From the NCBI GenBank assembly GCA_017433725.1, contig JAFRGQ010000041.1:20828-84827 (forward strand): 64,000 bases of DNA. Reading direction: 5' to 3'. Both the position numbers and the translations under genes were made by a program. This stretch comes from Lachnospiraceae bacterium (GTDB taxonomy: Bacteria > Bacillota > Clostridia > Lachnospirales > Lachnospiraceae). This document shows positions 27,858 through 37,739 of this stretch, piece by piece. The notes under the pieces were generated by a model that was not told the origin of the DNA, ran no database searches, and saw only the letters and a program-made list of their open reading frames with translations. The stretch's first letter is position 1. Each line of letters starts with the position of its first letter.

Positions 27858-29225
27858 TCAGCTTTCAAGAATATCATCGAGATTCGTAATCTTGTGTTCG
27901 CGCAGAGCGACAAGGACGACCGTGTCGCCGACTTGCATGTAATCCGAACCGGTCGGTGTAAAAAGATGATCGCCCCGATAAATCTTGGCAATCAAAATAT
28001 TCTTCTTCAGGCGAAGTTTCTGAAGCGGAATATCGCATGCCCTGCACTGTTCACCGATATGGAATTCCATAGCCTCGGCATTCGAATCCGGAAGTTTGTA
28101 CAGATTTTCCATCTCGCTGCCCACAGAAGCCTGCATAGCGCGGACGAACTGAAGGATATAATCAGCTGTTATCTCCTTCGGATTGACGATAGAACCCAGA
28201 TTGAGCCCGGCGATCACATCGTCGAACGAAATCTTTGTGATCTTGGTGACCAGTTTGACATTGGACTTGGATACACTCTTGGCAAAAAGACCCATCATGA
28301 TATTCTGCTCGTCGAGTCCGGTCAGCGCTGTGAATCCGTCGACTACCTCAATTCCCTCTTCGAGCAGCAGATCTTCATCTATGCCATCCCCGTGAATGAT
28401 CTCGGCTCTCGGCAGAAGATCCGAAAGTTCATCGCATTTTGCCCTGTCCCGTTCAATGATCTTGACAGAGATGCCGTTCTCAATCAGTTTCTTCGCGACA
28501 TAATACGTGACCTTACCGCCGCCGACAATCATGACGTTGTGAACACGGTTCGTCTCAATGCCGATCTTGCTGAAGAAATCATGTGCCTGCCCGTGTCCTG
28601 TCACTATGGAGAGAACATCGCCGGCCTGAACGACAAAATCACCGGACGGGATCGTCACCTGGTCGCCGCGCTTCACCATGACTACAAGGACATCCGTATG
28701 GAGCTTGGAGTGGATATAGGTGAGCGGTTTTCCTGCCAGTTTGCTGTGCTCGGGAAGGTGGAAAGTAAGAAGCTCAATATGTCCCTTCGCAAAAGTTTCG
28801 ATGTTGATAGCCGACGGAAAACGGAACATGCGCGCAATTTCAGAAGCCGCAGCCATCTCCGGGTTAATGACCATCGCAAGACCGAAGCCTTTGCGGAAAA
28901 ATTCAACTTCACTGTTATAAACGGGATTCCTTACTCTGGCGATTGCCTTTAGATTACCTGTTTTGCGTCCGATCAGACAGCATAGAAGATTTTTCTCGTC
29001 GGAATCAGTGACCGCGATCAGGATGTCTGCATTCTCCACACCTGCCTCTTTCAGGTCACTGTAACTGGATGCGTCACCTTCCAGTGCCAGCACGTCATAT
29101 CCTGATGACATAGCGCGCAGTTTGGACGCATCTTTGTCAAGGACTGTCACATCATGTCCTTCGCTGCATAGCTGCTTGGCGAGCGTTCCGCCGACTTTGC
29201 CACAGCCTACAATAATAATTTTCAT
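27858..29225 (-). CDS. trkA: Trk potassium transporter NAD-binding subunit
   Basis: A 455-residue double-RCK protein. Two Rossmann domains start at MKIIIVGCGKVGGTLAKQL and at about residue 227 (HNVMIVGGGKVTYYVAKKL). Each is followed by a RCK-C domain (VVQAGDVLSIV; MQVGDTVVLVAL). It binds NAD(H) or ATP and gates TrkH. A tRNA-Leu gene lies just upstream on the same strand. Confidence 0.95.
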   Translation of the reverse strand: MKIIIVGCGKVGGTLAKQLCSEGHDVTVLDKDASKLRAMSSGYDVLALEGDASSYSDLKEAGVENADILIAVTDSDEKNLLCCLIGRKTGNLKAIARVRNPVYNSEVEFFRKGFGLAMVINPEMAAASEIARMFRFPSAINIETFAKGHIELLTFHLPEHSKLAGKPLTYIHSKLHTDVLVVMVKRGDQVTIPSGDFVVQAGDVLSIVTGHGQAHDFFSKIGIETNRVHNVMIVGGGKVTYYVAKKLIENGISVKIIERDRAKCDELSDLLPRAEIIHGDGIDEDLLLEEGIEVVDGFTALTGLDEQNIMMGLFAKSVSKSNVKLVTKITKISFDDVIAGLNLGSIVNPKEITADYILQFVRAMQASVGSEMENLYKLPDSNAEAMEFHIGEQCRACDIPLQKLRLKKNILIAKIYRGDHLFTPTGSDYMQVGDTVVLVALREHKITNLDDILES

Positions 29226-29256
29226 AGGATCGTCTCCTGTAGGTGTAAATAAGAGA

Positions 29257-29338
29257 TGCGGCCGAAGGGAGTCGAACCCTCACGCCTTGCGACACAGGAA
29301 CCTAAATCCTGCACGTCTGCCAATTCCGTCACGGCCGC
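29257..29338 (-). tRNA. tRNA-Leu, anticodon UAG
   Basis: Acceptor arms GCGGCCG and CGGCCGC are fully paired with discriminator A. The anticodon stem CAGGA/TCCTG holds the loop TTTAGGT, giving anticodon TAG. The T arm reads GAGGGTTCGACTCCCTT, and the long variable region of a class II tRNA is present. CCA is not encoded. Length 82. Confidence 0.95.
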
Positions 29339-29366
29339 ATGACACCATAGATTTGATAGTATATCA

Positions 29367-29419
29367 GATTTCATCACAAAAAAGTGCATAAAAATACGCA
29401 CTTTTTATGAGATGAAATC
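29367..29419. terminator. AT-rich hairpin upstream of the tRNA
   Basis: GATTTCATC...AAAAAAGTGC pairs with GCACTTTTT...GATGAAATC around ATAAAAATAC. It is one of several folded elements in the 424-bp space between trkA and metY. It may end transcription arriving from metY or be a processed leftover; there is no clear T-run. Confidence 0.45.
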
Positions 29420-29540
29420 AGTATATCACACGAATTTCCGATTAACAAGTGAGACTGTGCGTCCCTGTTTCGAACTTAAAGTTTCTATTGCACGCGTAAC
29501 ATGAACTTTCGTCACGAGTATTGCGCGATGAAAAATAGAA

Positions 29541-29633
29541 AGCTGCCGCATTATGGCGCACCGCCGCTGTGAACGGCAGACATATTTACAAATGTCTGCC
29601 GTTCACAGCGGCGACTCCGTCTAATGCGGCAGC
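29541..29633. repeat. Family P nested palindrome downstream of metY
   Basis: Outer arms AGCTGCCGCATTA and TAATGCGGCAGCC. The inner arms are 21 bp and perfectly complementary (29563-29583 with 29592-29612, core CGGCAGACAT). It is about 15 bp after the metY stop and probably ends its transcript. Confidence 0.75.
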
Positions 29634-29649
29634 CAAGGGCAGCTTAATC

Positions 29650-30957
29650 TTATCCCTCAAACGCCTGCTTCAGGTCAGCAATGATATCATCGATGTGCTC
29701 CGTACCGATAGAGAGGCGGATCGTGTTCGGGTAAATCCCCTGCTCCACCAGCTCCTTATCATTCAGTTCGGAATGCGTCGTACTGGCCGGATGAATCACC
29801 AGAGACTTAACATCTGCAACGTTTGCAAGAAGGCTGAACAGCTGCAGCCTGTCGATGAAATCCTGTGCCTCCTTCGCCCCTCCCTTAATGCGGAATGTGA
29901 AGATGGAGCCCGCTCCCTTCGGGAAGTATTCATTGTAAAGTCTCTTCTGCTCCGGATCCTCGGAAAGAGACGGATGGCTGATGCTCTCGACCTGCGGAAC
30001 CGTCTTCAGATAATCAATGACCTTCAACGTGTTCTCAACATGTCTCTCGACTCGGAGTGACAGCGTCTCCAGTCCCTGCAGGAATATAAAGTTATGAATC
30101 GGTGAAAGTGTGGAGCCTGTATCCCTGAGAAGTATCGCACGTATTCTCGTGATAAATGCAGCCGATCCCGCCGCCTGAACGAAGCTGATGCCATGATAGC
30201 TCTCGTTCGGCTGTGTGAGTTGCGGGAACTTCTCAGGATGAGCGCCCCAGTCAAATTTTCCGCCATCCACAATGACGCCGCCGATCGACGTGCCATGGCC
30301 TCCGATGAACTTGGTAGCAGATTCAACAACAATGTCAGCGCCGTGTTCAATCGGTCTCAGCAGGTACGGCGTTGCAAATGTGTTATCGATAATGACCGGG
30401 ATACCGTGTCTGTGTGCGATCTCTGCGACACCCTCTATGTCAACGACTTCCCCGTTCGGGTTGCCGAGCGTCTCTATGTAAAGAGCTTTCGTATTCGGCT
30501 GGATAGCGTCCTCAAAATTCTGAAGGACACGCGGATCCACGAAAGTCGTCCGGATACCGTAATCTATCAGCGTGTGGGCCAGCAGATTATAAGTTCCGCC
30601 GTAAATATTCCTGGCAGCGACTATATGATCCCCTGCGAGGGCTACATTCTGGATTGCATACGTGACAGCCGCTGCGCCGGATGCTACGGAAAGAGCTGCT
30701 ATTCCGCCTTCAAGCGCGGCGATTCTCTGTTCAAATATATCCTCTGTCGGGTTCGTCAGACGCCCGTAAATGTTGCCTGCATCTCTCAGGGCAAATCTGT
30801 CTGCCGCATGCTGACTGTTCCTGAAAACAAAGGATGATGTCTGATATATCGGTACAGCACGCGAATCTGTTGCGTGGTCATAATCTTCCTGTCCTACGTG
30901 AAGTTGCTTTGTCTCAAATCTCCATTTTGATGCGGTCTCTTTTGTAATCTGTGCCAT
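29650..30957 (-). CDS. metY: O-acetylhomoserine sulfhydrylase (aminocarboxypropyltransferase)
   Basis: A 435-residue Cys/Met-metabolism PLP enzyme that makes homocysteine from O-acetylhomoserine and sulfide. Marks are VPIYQTSSFVFRNSQHAADR, NIYGRLTNPTEDIFEQRIAA and the PLP Lys of SATKFIGGHGTSIGG. The length above 420 and the KFIGGHGT form point to MetY rather than MetB/MetC. The ribosome site CGGAGGAGAG precedes the ATG. It is a single gene with its own promoter. I looked for an S-box SAM riboswitch in its leader and found none. Confidence 0.95.
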   Translation of the reverse strand: MAQITKETASKWRFETKQLHVGQEDYDHATDSRAVPIYQTSSFVFRNSQHAADRFALRDAGNIYGRLTNPTEDIFEQRIAALEGGIAALSVASGAAAVTYAIQNVALAGDHIVAARNIYGGTYNLLAHTLIDYGIRTTFVDPRVLQNFEDAIQPNTKALYIETLGNPNGEVVDIEGVAEIAHRHGIPVIIDNTFATPYLLRPIEHGADIVVESATKFIGGHGTSIGGVIVDGGKFDWGAHPEKFPQLTQPNESYHGISFVQAAGSAAFITRIRAILLRDTGSTLSPIHNFIFLQGLETLSLRVERHVENTLKVIDYLKTVPQVESISHPSLSEDPEQKRLYNEYFPKGAGSIFTFRIKGGAKEAQDFIDRLQLFSLLANVADVKSLVIHPASTTHSELNDKELVEQGIYPNTIRLSIGTEHIDDIIADLKQAFEG

Positions 30958-30994
30958 GATGCTCTCCTCCGTTTGAAATACTTAATTTCCTACT

Positions 30995-31024
30995 ATTGTA
31001 ATAGGTTTTTCAAAAAAGTGTTAA
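30995..31024 (-). promoter_or_regulatory. Predicted metY promoter
   Basis: Minus-strand TTAACA and TACAAT are 18 bases apart (complement at 31019-31024 and 30995-31000), about 40 bp before the metY start. The leader is short and has no obvious riboswitch fold. Confidence 0.5.
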
Positions 31025-31033
31025 TACATTAAA

Positions 31034-31074
31034 ACATGAGCCTGCTATAGTTTTGACCTATAGCAGGCTCATGT
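31034..31074 (-). terminator. Perfect 17-bp hairpin ending the cls transcript
   Basis: ACATGAGCCTGCTATAG and its exact complement flank a 7-base loop, and on the minus strand TTTT follows. It lies between cls and metY and insulates the metY promoter. Confidence 0.8.
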
Positions 31075-31160
31075 CCTATGCACCTTTCTCAATACGTATC
31101 TGAAATCCGTCGGAGGTTTTTTATGTCTCTGACACCGGTTTGGATCCCATATCAGAGATG

Positions 31161-31215
31161 AATTTCATTTTGCACATTCATCTCACGACTTAATCACGAC
31201 AATTCTGCGTCAATC
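31161..31215. repeat. 3'-end repeat (family D), copy 2
   Basis: Matches 20203-20258 in its three blocks (ATTTCATTTTGCACATTC, ATCTCACGA, TCTGCGTCAA). It is next to the cls stop codon. Confidence 0.55.
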
Positions 31216-31216
31216 A

Positions 31217-32785
31217 TTATAACAGGGGCGCTGCCACTCGAAGGAGCAGCTGGCCAAATCGAAGGACGGCAGACCGGCCGCTTCGATATGTCTCCGTAAC
31301 TTCCGTACTCTTGGCAAATATATCCTCGAAATCATCTCTGATCGCCAGAACCGCGTCAGACTCGACCATCAGGCAGCCGCACTCAAAATGATGATACAGG
31401 CTTCTGTAATCCATATTAATTGTTCCGCACGTGGCAATTATATCATCCGATACACTCATCTTCGCATGGCAGAATCCGGGAGTGTATTCGAAAATTCGTA
31501 CTCCGCTCATCGCCAGGTGACTGTAGTAAGATCTCGTGATCTTGTAAATCAGGGGTTTATCCGGAATACCCGGCGTGACAATTCTTACATCGACTCCCCG
31601 CTTCGCCGCAAGCCCCAGCGTGCGGTTCATCTCGTCTGTAATAATAAGGTACGGAGTAATAATATACAGATACTTCTTCGCCCGGTTCGCCATACTCATA
31701 TAGACATCCTCACCGACCGGGAGCTTATCCATCGGGCTGTCCGCATAGAACTGAACGTATCCGTCGACTCTCTCCTGCCTGTCTGCTGCCGGGAAGAAAG
31801 TCCCGTAATGCGTGTCGTCCTTATCATTATCCCGAACAGCATTCCACATGGACAGGAAAGTGGCAGTCAGGGCCCTGACGGCTTCACCTTCTATGCGAAT
31901 GCCCGTATCCTTCCAGTATCCGTAAGGCGAAGTGACGTTGAAATACTCGTTGGCCATATTGTAACCGCCGGTATAGCCGATTTTTCCGTCGATAATGGTC
32001 ATCTTCCTGTGGTCTCTGTTGTTAAGGAAAAAGTTCAGAAACGGCGTCATCGGATTAAAGACACGGCACTTGATTCCCCGTTTTTCAAGGCTCTTGACAA
32101 AGTCAACATTGATAAAACCGATACTGCCCACATCATCATAGAATACTCTGACGTCAAGACCTTCCGCGGCTTTTTCCGCAAGTATATCTTCCACGCCCTT
32201 CCAGCTCTCGGCGTTTTCAATGGCAAAGTATTCCATAAAGATGAATTTCTTCGCCTCTCGCATATCTTTCTTCTGTGACTCAAGGCCATCGGAAGCATCT
32301 GCGAAATAGTCTACTTTTGAATTGTGATAAACCGGATATTTACTCTCCCTGAATATATACCTGCTGACTCCGCTGCAGGAAGGGTGGGTCATAGCGAGTT
32401 CATCTGACACTTCATTATTCTGGACGAGAAACGGCATGAGCTGCCGGTCTTCATTTTCATACCGTTCTTTCATCTTTTTTGTCGATCCGGCCAGACCGAT
32501 CATAAGATACAGCGCAACGCCGATAGGCGGGGCGAGCAGAATCAGAATGATCCAGGGGATCTTGAGGGACGGCGGGCTGTCCTGACTGTAGAGTGCAAGC
32601 ACCAGGAGTAATCCCAGGATTCGAATGACGACAGAGACGATCTCGGCGTATTGGTCAAGGCCTGACTGTATCAGACCTACAATAAAAAGTATTTCAAGGC
32701 AGAATGCGATTATAACAAAGATAACTCGAAACACTCCGTTCCTTGTAGAAGCCTTTTTCTCCACTGTTTTTTTACCGGAAGACAT
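31217..32785 (-). CDS. cls: Cardiolipin synthase
   Basis: A 522-residue phospholipase-D-superfamily membrane enzyme that makes cardiolipin from two phosphatidylglycerols. Two N-terminal membrane helices (about residues 15-100) are followed by two HKD motifs: HRKMTIIDGKIGYTGGYN and HAKMSVSDD. AGGAG lies about 10 bases before ATG 32785, whereas the Met at 32806 has no ribosome site. It appears to be a single-gene unit with the hairpin at 31034 as terminator. Confidence 0.93.
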   Translation of the reverse strand: MSSGKKTVEKKASTRNGVFRVIFVIIAFCLEILFIVGLIQSGLDQYAEIVSVVIRILGLLLVLALYSQDSPPSLKIPWIILILLAPPIGVALYLMIGLAGSTKKMKERYENEDRQLMPFLVQNNEVSDELAMTHPSCSGVSRYIFRESKYPVYHNSKVDYFADASDGLESQKKDMREAKKFIFMEYFAIENAESWKGVEDILAEKAAEGLDVRVFYDDVGSIGFINVDFVKSLEKRGIKCRVFNPMTPFLNFFLNNRDHRKMTIIDGKIGYTGGYNMANEYFNVTSPYGYWKDTGIRIEGEAVRALTATFLSMWNAVRDNDKDDTHYGTFFPAADRQERVDGYVQFYADSPMDKLPVGEDVYMSMANRAKKYLYIITPYLIITDEMNRTLGLAAKRGVDVRIVTPGIPDKPLIYKITRSYYSHLAMSGVRIFEYTPGFCHAKMSVSDDIIATCGTINMDYRSLYHHFECGCLMVESDAVLAIRDDFEDIFAKSTEVTETYRSGRSAVLRFGQLLLRVAAPLL

Positions 32786-32924
32786 CTTTAAGTAACTCCT
32801 TTCCATTCACACAAAAGTCGGTATTCATGAGCTGACGTATTTCGTGGCAGATGCCTCATGCGTAATACCATCCAGATTTCATGCTTACTAATTATACCGA
32901 AAAATTGCGTCTTTTCAGCATTAT

Positions 32925-33842
32925 TTACGGAAGTCTGTTTCCGGCTGCTTTATAGAGATCATACCACTGCTTCCTTGTCAGCGTAATATCTGCTGCTTTT
33001 GCCGCACTGACTATGCGGTCCGGCTTAGTCGTTCCGGTATTGACCAACATCTTACCGGGATAGCGCAAAATCCATGCATAGGCTATTGTGTCGGCGGATA
33101 CATGATACTCGTCCGCCAGTGCATTCAGCATATCGTTTAATTCTGAATAATCCGGATGGCCGAGGAATACGCCTCCGAAATACCCTATCTGAAGCGGAGA
33201 CCATACCTGCACGACCATATCTTTTCTGCGGCAGTACTCGAGTGTCCCTCCGTCACGCATTATGGCAGGATCATCTTCCATGTCCACGTTCAGTCCCGCA
33301 TCGATCAGAGGCGTGTGCACTATACTCATCTGTAGCTGATTTGACCAAAGATCGGCAGTCACTTTGGACTTCAAAAGTTCCACCTGGAACGGATTATGAT
33401 TGGAAACACCGAAATACCTGACTTTTCCGGATTTGTATAACTGCGAAAAAGCTTCTTCGACTTCTTCCGGTTCCATCAGTGCATCAGGCCTGTGCAGTAG
33501 AAGAGAATCGATATGGTCTGTTCTGAGTCTTTTAAGGATGCCGTCAACCGAATTCAGGATATGCTCTTTTGAAAAATCAAAATAGCCGTTTCTTATCCCG
33601 CATTTGCTCTGGATAAACATCTTATCTCTCAGTTCCGACTGCTTTTCGAGAAGATCGCCGAACACTTCCTCACTCTTCCCACCGCCGTAAATATCGGCGT
33701 GGTCAAAGAAATTAATGCCGTTATCCAGAGCTGTGTGGACAAATGTGTCGACTTCGGAAGGATTCATTCCGGCGATGCGCATTGTACCGATGCCGATGAC
33801 GGAAACAGGATTCTCGCTTCCTCTGATATTAATATACTTCAT
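32925..33842 (-). CDS. Aldo/keto reductase
   Basis: A 305-residue NADPH-dependent reductase of the AKR superfamily (YdhF-like). The catalytic tetrad is seen as Asp and Tyr in FFDHADIYGGG, Lys in FIQSKCGIR and His in DSLLLHRPD. The cofactor end is VNTGTTKPDRI. AGGGGG lies 7 bases before ATG 33842, while the frame's first Met at 33920 has none. It is divergent from the propeller phosphatase at 34188, with a 345-bp gap that holds no gene. The substrate is unknown. Confidence 0.9.
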   Translation of the reverse strand: MKYINIRGSENPVSVIGIGTMRIAGMNPSEVDTFVHTALDNGINFFDHADIYGGGKSEEVFGDLLEKQSELRDKMFIQSKCGIRNGYFDFSKEHILNSVDGILKRLRTDHIDSLLLHRPDALMEPEEVEEAFSQLYKSGKVRYFGVSNHNPFQVELLKSKVTADLWSNQLQMSIVHTPLIDAGLNVDMEDDPAIMRDGGTLEYCRRKDMVVQVWSPLQIGYFGGVFLGHPDYSELNDMLNALADEYHVSADTIAYAWILRYPGKMLVNTGTTKPDRIVSAAKAADITLTRKQWYDLYKAAGNRLP

Positions 33843-34187
33843 ACAAAAACCCCCTGTCTGAAAAGCAAATATCTGATTGATCTGCAGCGATAACGACATG
33901 CACCGCTGCACTGTCTGCATCTATACACAGTATATTGGGAAATTAAGCAAAATTCAACGTATTGCAGCCGAAAGATACTGAAACCTGACAGAGTATTCGG
34001 CTGCGACGATGACTTAATAAGGTTTTATTCAACAGAATCTGCTCTACACTCAAGGCATCTCACCGGATTGGTACATTTTCAAAGAGTTCTCCCGAAACTT
34101 TGCGGATTTTTGTCGGGATAAATGATATACTAAAAGCACGGTTTTCCAACAATGTTCGCAATATCTATTTCATAACGGAGATTTACT

Positions 34188-37100
34188 GTGATAAATAAAA
34201 AACGGAGTATCGATAAATTCTGTATCTGTCCGATACTGTTTATCCTTCTGATTTTTCTGACTTCCTCTACCTGCTTCGCCATGAAATCCGTGGCGGGAGT
34301 GAATGCTTCCGGCGGAAAGAACCGCTCGCTCACCGTAGACCCTACCGGATCCGTTGAGGGATATTCGGCTGTCCTCTATAACAATACCAACGGGCTTCCC
34401 ACTTCGGAAGCCAACGCCATAGCCGAGACGAGCGAGGGGTTTATCTGGATCGGCAGTTATGGCGGTCTGATCCGATATGACGGGAACTCCTTTGTCCGTC
34501 TTGACTCCACCACGGGCGTCGCCAGCGTTGTGTTCCTGTATACTGACAGCAAAGATCGTCTCTGGATCGGAACAAATGACAGCGGCGTTTCCATGATGTA
34601 CCGGGACGAGCTCATCAAATGGGGGAAAGCCGAGGGTCTCAAATCATCTTATGTCTATTCGATCGCGGAAGACCGGAAAGGGAACATGTACATCGCGACC
34701 AATGAAGGCCTCATGGTCATAGACCCTTCCATGGAGCTCCGCTCTTTCGGAGATCCCCGGGTGGATGACGCTTATATACGCTCTCTGCGGAAGAGCAACG
34801 ACGGATACATCTACGGCATTGACGTGAGCGGAAATATCTTCACGATACTGGATGGGAAAATCGACTTTTACCTGGACTCCGAAACATCTCCGGTCAAGGG
34901 CATCATGAGTATACTCCCCGATCCGGATAACCTCGGCTACGTATACCTCGGAACCGAGACCTCCCAGGTCTATTACGGAAATCTGAAGACCGGCCTCAGC
35001 GAGATGGAAACATATGATATCTCCCCCATCACATATGTGGAGAATTTCGAGAAAATCGACGGGAAGCTCTGGATCTGCGGCGGAAACGGTATCGGCACCG
35101 TTGAGAACGGTGATTTTCATAAACTGAATAATGTCCCAATGAATAATTCCGTCGGACATGCAATGACTGATTATGAAGGAAATCTCTGGTTCACGTCTAC
35201 CCGCCAGGGCGTTATGAAAATTACTCCGAATCAGTTCTCAAACCTGTATGAGCGATACGGCCTGCCTGAAAACGTTGCCAACAGCACATGTCTTTACAAT
35301 GACATGCTTTTCATCGGAACGGATAACGGCCTGACTGTTCTGGATAACGACGGGACAGTATCGGAAATTCCCCTGACAAAGGTCGAGACTGTTTCAGGCG
35401 TTCCGATCGAGGGGACAGATTTGATCGAGCTCCTTGACGGATGCCGAATACGCTCTGTTATATGCGACTCGCAGAACCGCCTCTGGTTATCTTCCTGGAG
35501 AAAAATAGGGCTCTTATGTTATGACGGCAAGAAAGTTACAGTCTTCACCGAGGAAGACGGTCTCCTGTCCGATCGTATCAGAACAGTCTGCGAGAGGCAG
35601 GACGGTTCTCTTTTAGCGGTCAGTACAGGCGGCGTCAGTATCATTGAAGGAGACCGTATTACGAAAAGCTACGGGGAAAAAGACGGCATCGTAAATGCAG
35701 AGAGCCTGACTGCAGCCGAGGGGAAGGACGGAGATATTATCCTCGGCACGGACGGCGGCGGCCTGTATATCATCTCTGAAGACGGCGTGCGCAATCTCAA
35801 TATCGAAGACGGTCTCTCATCGGAAATCATTATGCGCATAAAAAGAGATCCCATCAGAGATCTTTACTGGATCGTTACAAGTAATTCTATCGCCTATATG
35901 ACGGCTGATTATAAAATTACTACGATCACTAATTTCCCGTATTCGAATAACTTCGATATTTATGAGAACAGCGTCGGGGATCTCTGGGTCTTCAGCAGCA
36001 ACGGAATTTATGTTACGCCTGCAAAAGAAATGCTGGACAACAAAAATCTGAACCCTGTTTACTACGGTATTTCCAACGGACTCCCATGCATTCCGACCGC
36101 GAATTCTTACAGCTATCTTGATGATAACGGAGATCTGTACATAGCCGGAAGCACCGGCGTCGGAAAAGTCAATATCGAAGACACTCATGGGAACGTCAAC
36201 ACGCTGAAGGTTGCGGTACCCTATATAGACGCCGACGGCGTTCGGATGTATCCGGATAATTCCGGAAAATTTACAATATCATCCCATGTACGCAGACTGA
36301 CAATTTACAGCTTCGTCTATAATTATTCACTGAGCAATCCTCTGGTATCATATCAGCTCAGCGGCTTTGACAAGAAGAGCATCACAGTGAACCGCAGCGA
36401 ACTGGTGCCGATCGATTATACGAATCTCCCCGGCGGAACTTACTATTTTACTGTCAAGCTCATGGACGCTATGGGAAGGGGAAACAGATCATTTGCCATA
36501 GAAATCACGAAGGAAAAAGCATTTTACGAGTATCCGTGGTTCTATGCACTCGTTGGTCTCTTAGTGATTGCCTGTGTCGTGGCAGGCGTGAGAATGTATG
36601 TTGCCAGAAGAATGCATATTCTTGAGCTGAAACATCAGGCTGAAGCCGAGCGGGAGCGTCTTGTTACTGAACTCAAGATGGCGACACAGATCCAGGAAAG
36701 CATGCTGCCCAATACCTTCCCCGCTTATCCTGATCGCCACGAATTCGATATATACGCATCGATGGAACCGGCCAGAGAAGTAGGCGGCGACTTCTATGAT
36801 TTCTTTATGATCGATGAAGACCATCTCGGAATCGTAATAGCGGATGTCAGCGGAAAAGGCGTACCTGCATCTCTCTTTATGATGAGAGCGAAAACAATCG
36901 TCCAGAGCTATGCGATGCTCGGCATAACGGCGGGAGAGATCCTCCGCCGGACAAATGAGAGTCTCTGCAACAATAATATGATGGAAATGTTCGTGACCGC
37001 CTGGGTAGGCGTCCTCGAAATCAGCACGGGAATTATTACAGCTGCAAATGCAGGGCACGAATATCCGGTAATCTACAGAGCTGCGGATAATACGTTTACC

Positions 37101-37421
37101 ATGCTGAAAGACAAGCATGGATTCGTCATGGGCGGTATGGAAGGGATGTTCTACAGGGAGTATAAAATAGAGCTTCACCCGGGTGACAAGCTCTTCCTCT
37201 ACACAGACGGAGTTCCGGAAGCTACCGACAGTCACAATGAGCTCTTCGGAATGAACCGAATGCTGGAGGCGCTGAACGGCAAGAAGGGCGTTGTGCCCAA
37301 GGATGTCCTCGGCAATGTCCGGGAAGCTGTCACGGTGTTCGTCGGCTCCGCAGAACAGTTCGATGATCTGACGATGCTATGTCTGGAGTATCGCGGGGCG
37401 AACACCTCTGCAGAAAACTGA
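34188..37421 (+). CDS. Extracytoplasmic beta-propeller / SpoIIE-type PP2C phosphatase
   Basis: A 1077-residue transmembrane signalling protein. It has an N-terminal membrane segment or signal, and about 700 residues of two-component-regulator-type propeller repeats (GFIWIGSYGGLIRYD, DRLWIGTNDSGVSMM, GNLWFTSTRQGVMKI). A Y_Y_Y domain (LSGFDKKSI to GTYYFTVKLMDA) leads to a membrane helix near residues 783-803, a short coiled coil, and a PP2C phosphatase from about 830. Phosphatase metal residues are in GGDFYDFF, IADVSGKGVPASL, YTDGVPEATD and FDDLTML. Start is GTG with GGAG 7 bases upstream. In related proteins the phosphatase acts on anti-anti-sigma factors; none is encoded nearby. The external ligand, possibly a glycan by analogy, is unknown. 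Confidence 0.92.
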   Translation: MINKKRSIDKFCICPILFILLIFLTSSTCFAMKSVAGVNASGGKNRSLTVDPTGSVEGYSAVLYNNTNGLPTSEANAIAETSEGFIWIGSYGGLIRYDGNSFVRLDSTTGVASVVFLYTDSKDRLWIGTNDSGVSMMYRDELIKWGKAEGLKSSYVYSIAEDRKGNMYIATNEGLMVIDPSMELRSFGDPRVDDAYIRSLRKSNDGYIYGIDVSGNIFTILDGKIDFYLDSETSPVKGIMSILPDPDNLGYVYLGTETSQVYYGNLKTGLSEMETYDISPITYVENFEKIDGKLWICGGNGIGTVENGDFHKLNNVPMNNSVGHAMTDYEGNLWFTSTRQGVMKITPNQFSNLYERYGLPENVANSTCLYNDMLFIGTDNGLTVLDNDGTVSEIPLTKVETVSGVPIEGTDLIELLDGCRIRSVICDSQNRLWLSSWRKIGLLCYDGKKVTVFTEEDGLLSDRIRTVCERQDGSLLAVSTGGVSIIEGDRITKSYGEKDGIVNAESLTAAEGKDGDIILGTDGGGLYIISEDGVRNLNIEDGLSSEIIMRIKRDPIRDLYWIVTSNSIAYMTADYKITTITNFPYSNNFDIYENSVGDLWVFSSNGIYVTPAKEMLDNKNLNPVYYGISNGLPCIPTANSYSYLDDNGDLYIAGSTGVGKVNIEDTHGNVNTLKVAVPYIDADGVRMYPDNSGKFTISSHVRRLTIYSFVYNYSLSNPLVSYQLSGFDKKSITVNRSELVPIDYTNLPGGTYYFTVKLMDAMGRGNRSFAIEITKEKAFYEYPWFYALVGLLVIACVVAGVRMYVARRMHILELKHQAEAERERLVTELKMATQIQESMLPNTFPAYPDRHEFDIYASMEPAREVGGDFYDFFMIDEDHLGIVIADVSGKGVPASLFMMRAKTIVQSYAMLGITAGEILRRTNESLCNNNMMEMFVTAWVGVLEISTGIITAANAGHEYPVIYRAADNTFTMLKDKHGFVMGGMEGMFYREYKIELHPGDKLFLYTDGVPEATDSHNELFGMNRMLEALNGKKGVVPKDVLGNVREAVTVFVGSAEQFDDLTMLCLEYRGANTSAEN

Positions 37422-37562
37422 ACCGTAATCTGACATAATTCATATCTCATTTACTTGCAAGGTCAGTCACATGATTCGGAACAACAGTATCTGACATACA
37501 TAAAGCACGATTTCTTTGCAAGATCTTGCACAAGAGTCAGATCAGTGTCTTCAACAGAAAAA

Positions 37563-37621
37563 AACCACCACTTCCTGTAGCAGACGTATGCATAAAGCAT
37601 CTGTTGCAGAAAGTGGTGGTT
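37563..37621. terminator. Bidirectional hairpin between the propeller and GGDEF genes
   Basis: AACCACCACTT...GCAGA pairs with TTGCAG...AAGTGGTGGTT. A-rich and T-containing flanks allow it to act for both convergent genes. The rest of the 318-bp gap carries a short TTCATTTTCTCATACTGA duplicate of the GGDEF gene's 3' end. Confidence 0.75.
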
Positions 37622-37739
37622 ATTCTTTACTCACATATGTAGTTTTCATCCCGCATGCGGCGGTCGGTTCATTTTCTCATACTGACAAACGCATTATGAA
37701 TTATGCGGGCTTTGCATGAAAAGGAGGTACAGCAGCGCT

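Noticed and set aside
30958-31216. Possible SAM or T-box riboswitch before metY
   Set aside because: No S-box or T-box sequence marks; the only strong structure is the cls terminator, and the metY leader is about 30 bases.
34644-35159. 171-codon antisense frame inside the propeller gene, and a 224-codon one at 36561-37235
   Set aside because: Shadows of a strongly supported gene in the opposite direction; no start signals and no family resemblance.
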